Shown here: positions 23,885 through 30,534 of the stretch, piece by piece
How the letters are laid out: the number at the start of each line of letters is the position of its first letter
How positions within the stretch are numbered: position 1 is the stretch's first letter
Assembly (NCBI GenBank): GCA_964422925.1
Contig: CAYRDC010000004.1
Coordinates: forward strand, 1-64,000
Direction of reading: 5' to 3'
Source of the DNA: CAYRDC01 sp964422925
Lineage (GTDB): Bacteria > Bacteroidota > Bacteroidia > Chitinophagales > S012-47
Length of the DNA: 64,000 bases
Notes under the pieces: generated by a model
Told to the model about the DNA's origin: nothing
The model's input: the letters and a program-made list of their open reading frames with translations, nothing else
The model's database searches: none
Position numbers and translations under genes: made by a program

Positions 23885-24823
23885 GTGAAAAACAGGATTA
23901 CCCGATTATTTGGTATCGAATACCCGATTAACCAGGGAGGAATGATCTGGTGCGCTGGCTGGGAACTGGCTGCGGCTGTCAGCAACGCGGGTGCCCTGGG
24001 CCTGATCGGGTCCGGGAGCATGTACCCGGATATTTTACGCGAACATATCAGGAAGTGCAAGCAGGCCACCAACAAGCCGTTCGGGGTGAATGTGCCCCTG
24101 ATGTACCCACAGATCAACGACCATATGCAAATTATACTGGAAGAAAAGGTACCAATTGTTTTCACCTCGGCCGGCAATCCCAAAACCTGGACTCCCGTAC
24201 TCAAAGAACAGGGTATCACGGTGGCTCATGTCGTATCCAGTGTGAAATTTGCCCTAAAGAGCCAGGAAGCCGGGGTGGATGTCGTGGTGGCCGAAGGCTT
24301 TGAAGCCGGGGGCCATAACGGGCGGGAAGAAACAACCACTTTTTGCCTGGTACCCGCGGTTAGCGATGCCGTGAAGATACCGGTCATAGCCGCTGGCGGC
24401 ATTGCCACGGGCCGGCAAATGCTGGCCGCCATGGCGCTCGGAGCTGAAGGCGTGCAGATTGGCACCCGCTTCGTGGCCAGCCGGGAATCGTCAGCCCATG
24501 AAGCTTTCAAGCGAAAGGTGCTGGAAATAGGCGAAGGGGAAACCCAGCTAAGCCTGAAACAACTAGCTCCCGTCCGGTTAATTAAAAACGATTTTTTTAA
24601 AAAAGTACGGGAAGCCGAACTGCGCGGAGCCAGTCCGGAAGAACTGGCCGGTCTCCTCGGGCGGGGCCGGGCCAAAAAAGGCATGTTTGAAGGCGACCTT
24701 AGCGAAGGAGAACTGGAAATCGGCCAGGTGTCCGGCATGATCCGCGACATCAAACCGGCCGGACAGATTGTCCGCGACCTCTGGAAAGAATACACCGAGG
24801 CACGAAATAACCTACTGGAATAG
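23885..24823 (+). CDS. Nitronate monooxygenase (2-nitropropane dioxygenase family)
   Basis: 312 residues from the GTG at 23885 (VKNRITRLFGIEYPINQGGM), where family members normally begin. An ATG at 23762 is in frame but overlaps the divergent glyA start and lies upstream of this gene's -7 element. FMN-dependent TIM barrel: QGGMIWCAGWELAAAVSNAGALGLIGSG, the phosphate-binding IPVIAAGGIATGRQMLAAMALGAEGVQIGTRF, and GFEAGGHNGREE with the His of the active-site region. Oxidises alkyl nitronates or acts as a detoxifying enzyme; the true substrate is often not known. The last ~90 residues form a helical cap typical of the Bacteroidota branch. Confidence 0.88.
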   Translation: MKNRITRLFGIEYPINQGGMIWCAGWELAAAVSNAGALGLIGSGSMYPDILREHIRKCKQATNKPFGVNVPLMYPQINDHMQIILEEKVPIVFTSAGNPKTWTPVLKEQGITVAHVVSSVKFALKSQEAGVDVVVAEGFEAGGHNGREETTTFCLVPAVSDAVKIPVIAAGGIATGRQMLAAMALGAEGVQIGTRFVASRESSAHEAFKRKVLEIGEGETQLSLKQLAPVRLIKNDFFKKVREAELRGASPEELAGLLGRGRAKKGMFEGDLSEGELEIGQVSGMIRDIKPAGQIVRDLWKEYTEARNNLLE

Positions 24824-24929
24824 CCCGTTAACATTTTATATCATCCTTCCCGCTCCTTTCCTGTAACATGCCTCCACCTCCTCCGTATGAATGGGTGTAC
24901 ATTATACACTTATTCCAAAATACCCCTAA

Positions 24930-26066
24930 ATGCTGAAAAATACCCCAATATTGCTATTGGTATGGTTTTCGTTTATCTCGGTCGGACTCTCTGGACAGAA
25001 TGATTGCGGAACAGAAATCACTAAAGCCGAATACGAATACCTCAGCCACGACCGGGAAGCGCGGAATAATTACATTCCTTCCCGCTACAAAACCTTTGAA
25101 TCGGTTCCCATAAAAGCACATGTTGTACGTCAATCAGACGGAAGGGGTGGTGTAAGTCCCGAACTGCTAATCTATGCCTTACAGGATCTGAACAAGGCCT
25201 TCAGCAATTCAGGCATTCATTTCACCTATGTTGGTGACATTGACTACATCGACAGCGACACTTACTATAAATTTTCAAAACAGGAAGAGGAAGCACTGGC
25301 CTCCGGCCATGACCGGAATGATGCCATCAATGTCTATTTCCTGAACAGCATCACCAACAATTCCGGCATACCGATTTGCGGATACAGTTACATGCCGGGG
25401 GGTAAGAACCGGTTATTCCTTTCGGCTTCGTGTCTGGGCAACGGTACCACTTTTGCCCACGAAATGGGTCATTACCTGAGCCTGTACCATACGCATGGCG
25501 TAAGTTTCAATCCACCCGAACTGGCTGATGAGTCAAATTGCAGCCTTGCCGGTGACGAGCTTTGTGATACACCGGCCGACCCGAACTTGTTGGGCAAGGT
25601 GGAAGGCTGTGAATATACAGGAAAAGATTTGGACGTGGAAGGGAATCCGTATCATCCCGATGTTGAAAATATTATGTCTTATGCCACACCCAGCTGCCGT
25701 GTTCATTTCAGCCAGGGACAGATCAACCGGATGCTTTTCAGCCTCCAGCATGACCGGGCTTTCCTGGCCTTCAGCGATACGGCCAGTTCCTTTGCCGATC
25801 AGTTAGCGCCCGGGCCGGTTACCCTGGAAGTTTATCCCAATCCCAGTCAGGGACAAATTAACATCCGGGTTAAAGAAGAAATATTCAGCGATGCATACAT
25901 CGCCATATACAATGTTTTTGGAAAGTTAGTGGATCAGCAGTTATTACCTCAACTGCCAGCCGGTGGAAGTATTCCGCTCGATCTATCAAGGTATGGTAAG
26001 GGTATCTATGTGGTTTATTTGAAAAACGGGAGTACGACAGCTATGCAAAAAGTAATCTATCAGTAA
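24930..26066 (+). CDS. Secreted M43 (pappalysin-like) metalloprotease with T9SS type A tail
   Basis: 378 residues. Signal peptide ~1-22 (LLLVWFSFISVGLSGQ). A prodomain-like N-terminal region contains IKAHVVRQSDG. The catalytic domain has zinc motif HExxHxxxxxH at His177, Glu178, His181 and His187 (HEMGHYLSLYH) and the Met-turn NIMSYATPSCRVHFSQGQ. Cysteines in DESNCSLAGDELCDTPADPN are typical of cytophagalysins. The last ~85 residues are a type A sorting domain: LEVYPNPSQGQINI, IYNVFGKLV, GKGIYVVYL. Expected to be a secreted extracellular endopeptidase. A clear hairpin terminator follows. Confidence 0.92.
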   Translation: MLKNTPILLLVWFSFISVGLSGQNDCGTEITKAEYEYLSHDREARNNYIPSRYKTFESVPIKAHVVRQSDGRGGVSPELLIYALQDLNKAFSNSGIHFTYVGDIDYIDSDTYYKFSKQEEEALASGHDRNDAINVYFLNSITNNSGIPICGYSYMPGGKNRLFLSASCLGNGTTFAHEMGHYLSLYHTHGVSFNPPELADESNCSLAGDELCDTPADPNLLGKVEGCEYTGKDLDVEGNPYHPDVENIMSYATPSCRVHFSQGQINRMLFSLQHDRAFLAFSDTASSFADQLAPGPVTLEVYPNPSQGQINIRVKEEIFSDAYIAIYNVFGKLVDQQLLPQLPAGGSIPLDLSRYGKGIYVVYLKNGSTTAMQKVIYQ

Positions 26067-26119
26067 AGAATTTTTCTGTTTCGTTCATTCCACCAATGGC
26101 AGTCTTTTCAAAAGGGAGG

Positions 26120-26153
26120 AAGGCAGGATCGAAAGGTCCTGCCTTCGTTTTTT
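26120..26153 (+). terminator. Intrinsic terminator after the M43 protease gene
   Basis: Arms 26120-26128 and 26137-26145 (9 bp perfect, extendable by a wobble pair) with a short loop, then CG and six Ts. Located 54 bases after the stop. Confidence 0.85.
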
Positions 26154-26352
26154 GAAAAAGATTGATTTGCTTCTTTCTATCTGTTTTGATATATTCGCAT
26201 TTATTGGCGGATTCCTGTCCCGATACACCCGGAAAAGTTTCTATCTGCGATCATAGCAATCTGCTGTCCTGAAACCGGGTATGATTTTTTTTCTGCATAA
26301 TTCATGAAATAATTGTTCGGGTAAACCATTACCTAACCAAAATATATTTAAA

Positions 26353-27304
26353 ATGAGAAAGATTCATTTTTGCGTATTACCCTTAGCCATAGCATTGGCA
26401 GCTTGTAGCTCAGGCATTAACGAAGTGGGCCCTCCGGAAAAAATCCGGGTGGAATCAACGCCTGAGCGACTGGCCCGCGGAGAATATCTGGCCAATCATG
26501 TCACATTATGTACCGATTGCCACTCAAAAAGGAATCCCGAAATATTTGCCCTACCGGTCGTTCCCGGCACGGAAGGTATGGGAGGTGAACACCACGGCAA
26601 AGAAATGGGTTTGCCGGGCGATGTGTATGTAGACAACATTACACCGGCTGCTTTAGGCGACTGGACAGACGGGGAACTGATCCGGGACATTACCTGTGGG
26701 GTTAGTAAAAATGATAAACCTCTTTTCCCCTTTATGCCATATTTAGCTTATGGCAAACTGACCAGGGAAGATCTGTATTCCATTGTGGCTTACATCCGAA
26801 CATTAAAGCCTATCGAAAACAATGTGCCGGAAACTAAAATAAAATTCCCCGTGAGTATGTTCATGAAAAGCATGCCTCAACCTGCAGATTACACTCCCTC
26901 GGTAGATAAAAACAACGCTGTGGAATATGGTAAATATCTCACTACCATCGCTTCCTGCAAGGATTGCCATACGCCATTCAAGAAAGGCAAGTATATAGAA
27001 GAAGAAGCTTTCTCTGGCGGCCAGGAATTTCCATTACGGGGTGGTGCTGTTGTACGGTCAGCTAACATAACCCCCAGATCCTGAAACAGGTTTGGGAATG
27101 GGAAGAAAATCATTCATTGAAAAATTTAAAAAATTTGCCGATCCCGATTATAAAATGGAAAAAGTGGCTCCCGGGGAATTCAACACGTATATGCCCTGGC
27201 GGGCTTATGCGGGAATGACGGAAGAAGACCTCGGAGCTATTTATGACTATCTGCAAACCATCAAGCCGGTTTACAAGCAAGTAACCATATTTGAACACAA
27301 GTAG
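26353..27304 (+). pseudogene. Di-haem cytochrome c lipoprotein, frameshifted
   Basis: The first part (26353-27084, 243 residues) has a lipoprotein signal with lipobox LAAC and two haem sites: CTDCH (Cys53, Cys56, His57) and CKDCH (Cys202, Cys205, His206). It stops at 27084 just after SANITP, where the family normally continues DPETGLG. The continuation is present in another frame from about 27076 to 27304: removing one C from the CCCCC run at 27071-27075 restores NITPDPETGLGMGRKSF and the normal tail ending KQVTIFEHK, about 316 residues in all. Periplasmic electron-transfer protein of the class I di-haem kind. The frameshift may be a real mutation or a homopolymer error. Confidence 0.85.
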
Positions 27305-27736
27305 TCAGGTCCCTACTTCCCCTGCTATTGATAGTACATTCTAATACCAGGTGTGTTACGCAAATATATTCACTGTAACACATCTCCCCATGGTGCGGTT
27401 TCGCCCTGAAAAGCCGGAACGCGGTCGGCATAGGTTTGCCATCTGGACCTTTGCCAACCTGGCACCCCGTTCGCTGGCCCACCACCGGTGGTACCACCGG
27501 CATTTTTCGGATTACCCATATAGAAAAGCATTGATACCCTTTATACTCTAGAATCACATATTTTACCTTTTATTCCATAATTATATCTCCTAAAAAACTG
27601 TTATTAGGTAGTTTATATATTATTAGGGGGGGGTATGCTTATCACTTTTCCCGGGTTTTTGTTACAAAGACTCTAAATACCAGAACATAATATTGAATTC
27701 GTAAACACTTCATTTTGAAACCAAAAATTTCTAAAA
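27305..27736 (+). other. 432-base stretch without a convincing gene
   Basis: The left half keeps the composition of the flanking chromosome and contains the palindrome at 27485. From about 27545 the sequence becomes strongly AT-rich with a run of eight Gs at 27626-27633. A 66-codon frame at 27351-27551 has no start context or recognisable protein character. No tRNA-like fold or TAnnTTTG element seen. Confidence 0.5.
27485..27505 (+). terminator. Perfect palindrome, possible terminator after cytochrome gene
   Basis: CCGGTGGTACCACCGG (27485-27500) is a 16-base perfect palindrome; as a hairpin it gives a 6-bp stem with a GTAC loop, followed by CATTTTT. A second palindrome, CCACCGGTGG, overlaps at 27482-27491. 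It could equally be a protein-binding site. Confidence 0.35.
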
Positions 27737-28231
27737 ATGTCAAAAACAATCATTTATTTTGCGGCAACCATTTTACTAATGGTATCTTGCAATAAAGTCG
27801 AAAAAGATTTCAAAAGTGTTATACTAAACAAAAATCAGATTCATTCAAAACAGTCTAGTGCAAGTCTAACTTTTGTAATTCTCAACTATGACCCCGATAC
27901 TGGTGAACCAATATGTGATTGTTTACCACCAGCATGTACCTGCATTAAAGAAGTTGTTATTACTGCAGATAAAAATGTTGCTTATAATCAATTCAAGAAT
28001 TCCGTAAACAACGCCACTAGCAGTTTCTTTACTAATGGACCATGGAATACCTTATGGCCAAATTTAACTTCTGACGACCTTGCGATTTTGAGGGATACAT
28101 CCAATACCATTCATTCGTATTTAAATAATGATAGCACTATATATTATATTACAGTCCCTAATAATTATGCCTTTGATATCAATAATTTTAATCCGAACGA
28201 TGCGTTATTTGTATTACCTGTAATTGAATAA
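27737..28231 (+). CDS. Putative lipoprotein of unknown function (AT-rich island gene 1)
   Basis: 164 residues. N-terminal hydrophobic segment with lipobox LMVSC (Cys near residue 18). A cysteine cluster around residues 60-72 (ICDCLPPACTCIKEVVITADK: four Cys in CxC...CxC form followed by an EVVITA strand) is the most distinctive part. The remainder is Asn/Thr/Ser-rich with a helix and short strands. No family recognised. Base composition is much richer in A+T than the genes on both sides. The next gene starts 14 bases after the stop, so these island genes are likely one transcript. Confidence 0.7.
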   Translation: MSKTIIYFAATILLMVSCNKVEKDFKSVILNKNQIHSKQSSASLTFVILNYDPDTGEPICDCLPPACTCIKEVVITADKNVAYNQFKNSVNNATSSFFTNGPWNTLWPNLTSDDLAILRDTSNTIHSYLNNDSTIYYITVPNNYAFDINNFNPNDALFVLPVIE

Positions 28232-28245
28232 TCTGTACCCAGTTG

Positions 28246-29376
28246 ATGCGTAAACTAATATACTTGCAGGCTATCGCTTTCTTTTTGATATTACAAAGTT
28301 GTTTTAGCCATGAGGAATCTGAAAGTTCAAATTTGATATTTAAGTCAGTACTTGATACAATATTATCGATTAGCCCAGAGGATATTATCAGCAGTTACTG
28401 CTATTATACAGATTCATCTTCCATTGCTTATTATCATAATGGTCTAATTGTTAACAAAAATGTTATAACAAAAAGGAAGAGTACCACCAATATTGAGAAA
28501 ATCATAACGGAAAACAATATTTATATTTCTAAAATCGCAAACCGGCAGATATTTAATTCAGACTCAACCCTTCTACTTCTCGATGATATTTCTGGTATAT
28601 TCTATCTTGCATCCAATAATCCTTTATTAAATTCTGATACTCTCATTCACAAATTGACAAATACTAAGTTTCTCTTCTTTAACAACGCGTTTCAACCTCT
28701 ACTTTACAAAAATGGTAAACTATTTTTATCATGCATTTTAAAAGATAAAAACCTTATATACCCAGATGATAGGATTGCAATTTTCGAAAGCTCAACAAAC
28801 GTATGCATTGATTTTCTCCATGACACTATTTTTTACTATAAAATCCCTTTCCCAAAAATTTATTACTCAAAGGCAAATTACAACTTTAAGTACCCATTCA
28901 TCTATACTGATTCAGCCGGTAATATCTATTATTCACTAAGCCTTTGTGATTCAATTATTACTTTCAATGTTGCAGACAATAGTTACCGGTTCGTAAATAT
29001 CGCTGCTAAACAAAAACCCAAACATTTTATAAATAAACCAGACAGTATTTTTAACATTAAGTATTCCATTCATTCACAACTAAGAGATGAAGGCTATGGA
29101 CTGATTGCTTTTGACCCTTATAGGTCTTTTTGGTATAGAATTGTGACATATAAATACAATAATCTAAAAAGAAAAGACCCAAACGTATTTTACAAACCAT
29201 GGCATTTAATAATTTGCAACCAACAATTTGATAAATTGGACGAGATCAACTTTTCAGGAGAGTATTACCCAAATAATTTCCTAATTACTCCAAAAGGTTT
29301 GATTTTCTTTCGAAAAATGAAAATTGACGGGAAGAGTAATGTGTTGCTTGAAATGTACCAATATGCCAAAAAATAA
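28246..29376 (+). CDS. Putative lipoprotein, DUF4221-like (AT-rich island gene 2)
   Basis: 376 residues from the ATG at 28246. Lipobox-like ILQSC near residue 20. The rest is rich in Tyr, Phe, Asn and Ser with many short strands (IYYSLSLCDSIITFNV, YKIPFPKIYY, GLIAFDPYRSFWYRIV), as in a beta-propeller. Length, lipoprotein signal and strand pattern resemble DUF4221 proteins of Bacteroidota, but this is a resemblance by eye only. Codon use is strongly AT-biased. Its last codons overlap the start of the next gene (ATG at 29363). Confidence 0.65.
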   Translation: MRKLIYLQAIAFFLILQSCFSHEESESSNLIFKSVLDTILSISPEDIISSYCYYTDSSSIAYYHNGLIVNKNVITKRKSTTNIEKIITENNIYISKIANRQIFNSDSTLLLLDDISGIFYLASNNPLLNSDTLIHKLTNTKFLFFNNAFQPLLYKNGKLFLSCILKDKNLIYPDDRIAIFESSTNVCIDFLHDTIFYYKIPFPKIYYSKANYNFKYPFIYTDSAGNIYYSLSLCDSIITFNVADNSYRFVNIAAKQKPKHFINKPDSIFNIKYSIHSQLRDEGYGLIAFDPYRSFWYRIVTYKYNNLKRKDPNVFYKPWHLIICNQQFDKLDEINFSGEYYPNNFLITPKGLIFFRKMKIDGKSNVLLEMYQYAKK

Positions 29377-29824
29377 CTTTTTTATAACACTTATTGTCCT
29401 CTTAGCGATTTTTTTTGCTTGTAACCAGAAAAATGATCGCAACCCAATTAACACATATCTGAAAGATATACTCAATCTAAACCCGAAAAATAACTCATTA
29501 TATATTTTCGCTCCATCGGTTTCCTGCAAGGGCTGCGTAAGTATATCACTTAATGAGATTAATGAAAAAGTAGCAGATGATTTGATAAGTAAAATCATTT
29601 TCATTACAACTGATACCTTATTGTTTCCAAAAACACTTCTTCAAAAATCAAAGGTCATTTTAGACACGACACATTACATGGATAGATTAGACGTAAATCT
29701 CCCAATTAACAATTTGACACTTTATTATATTGACTCATCTGGCAAGGATACAATTATTACATCAAATATTAAAAACAAAACTGATTTTCCAAGTTTAATA
29801 CGTAATTTTCTACCCAAGAATTAA
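29363..29824 (+). CDS. Exported CxxC protein of unknown function (AT-rich island gene 3)
   Basis: 153 residues from the ATG at 29363 (MPKNNFFITLIVLL), overlapping the previous gene by 14 bases. An N-terminal hydrophobic segment ends FFAC (weak lipobox). A short strand before SCKGC gives a CxxC motif at about residue 48 in the place where thioredoxin-like folds carry it (YIFAPSVSCKGC); later strands IIFITTDT and LTLYYIDSSGKD fit a thioredoxin-like core, though no cis-Pro is evident. A membrane-tethered redox protein is a guess. Ends 7 bases before the stop of the convergent gene at 29832. Confidence 0.65.
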   Translation: MPKNNFFITLIVLLAIFFACNQKNDRNPINTYLKDILNLNPKNNSLYIFAPSVSCKGCVSISLNEINEKVADDLISKIIFITTDTLLFPKTLLQKSKVILDTTHYMDRLDVNLPINNLTLYYIDSSGKDTIITSNIKNKTDFPSLIRNFLPKN

Positions 29825-29831
29825 CGAGCAA

Positions 29832-30503
29832 TTATTTATACTCATTTAAATTTTCTTTCAGCGCGTTGATTTCTTTTTCGCGCTCTGACAGCTCCTTCTT
29901 TTTCTTTTTTTGCTGTTCGTTGTTTTCTTTTAGGTCTTTTTCTGCCTGCTCAATGCTTTCTTTCCATTTTTTGATATTGTTTTCAAGTGATTTTTGTTCT
30001 TTCTCGAATTTGTCAAGCTCGTTTGAGAGGCGCTGAAATTCTTTTTGCATTGTTTCCAGCTGTACATTGATAACGGCCCGGGCCTGCTGCACCGCGAAAT
30101 CGCGAAGCATGTTGTTGGCGGCTTCCCAGGCGTCCGGATGGTAAGCCCGGTTCAGATAGGCGCCTCCGAGGTCGAAATAAACGGTCATTTCCACGCCATC
30201 TTTTCCGTCCTCGATCTGTGCGTACACATCCACGGTGTTGGCGCTTAAGGAAGGCAATATGAGGTCATCGCCAAAAAGCTCTTTTTTCACATTGTCTGGT
30301 TTGCCCCCATGGTCCTTGATCCATTTCTTCCATTGTTTGCTCACATCCCTGTCGGAGGCCCCGGGAATGAACACCCGCAGGCCGTACTGCTTGCCCCGGC
30401 TCATTTTTTCCTGCACCTGGGTTATTTCAATGCCCTGTGCGGCAGCCGGCACGCTGTACAGTCCCGCTGCCAGGAAAAGGATGATGAGGCCAAGGGTTTT
30501 CAT
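29832..30503 (-). CDS. Secreted coiled-coil protein of unknown function
   Basis: 223 residues from the ATG at 30503 (MKTLGLIILFLAAGLYSVPAAAQ); an ATG at 30512 is nearly equivalent. Signal peptide ~1-22. Residues ~25-140 form a globular part (EITQVQEKMSRGKQYGLRVFIPG, KELFGDDLILPSLSANTVDVYAQIEDGKDGVEMTVYFDLGG). From ~145 on, a long charged coiled coil (repeated K/E heptads with a KKKKK run) ends LNEYK. No family I can name. It lies directly after polA on the same strand (about 30 bases), perhaps co-transcribed. Periplasmic location inferred from the signal. Confidence 0.75.
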   Translation of the reverse strand: MKTLGLIILFLAAGLYSVPAAAQGIEITQVQEKMSRGKQYGLRVFIPGASDRDVSKQWKKWIKDHGGKPDNVKKELFGDDLILPSLSANTVDVYAQIEDGKDGVEMTVYFDLGGAYLNRAYHPDAWEAANNMLRDFAVQQARAVINVQLETMQKEFQRLSNELDKFEKEQKSLENNIKKWKESIEQAEKDLKENNEQQKKKKKELSEREKEINALKENLNEYK

Positions 30504-30534
30504 GCATTTCATAGTCGAAGGGTTTGCGTTTTGA

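Noticed and set aside
24895..24909. Inverted repeat GTGTA-CATTA-TACAC upstream of the M43 protease gene
   Set aside because: Only five base pairs with no second copy; too weak to call an operator.
27351..27551. 66-codon frame between the cytochrome and the island
   Set aside because: No promoter, no recognisable protein pattern, Arg/His-rich reading and an embedded palindrome; treated as noncoding.
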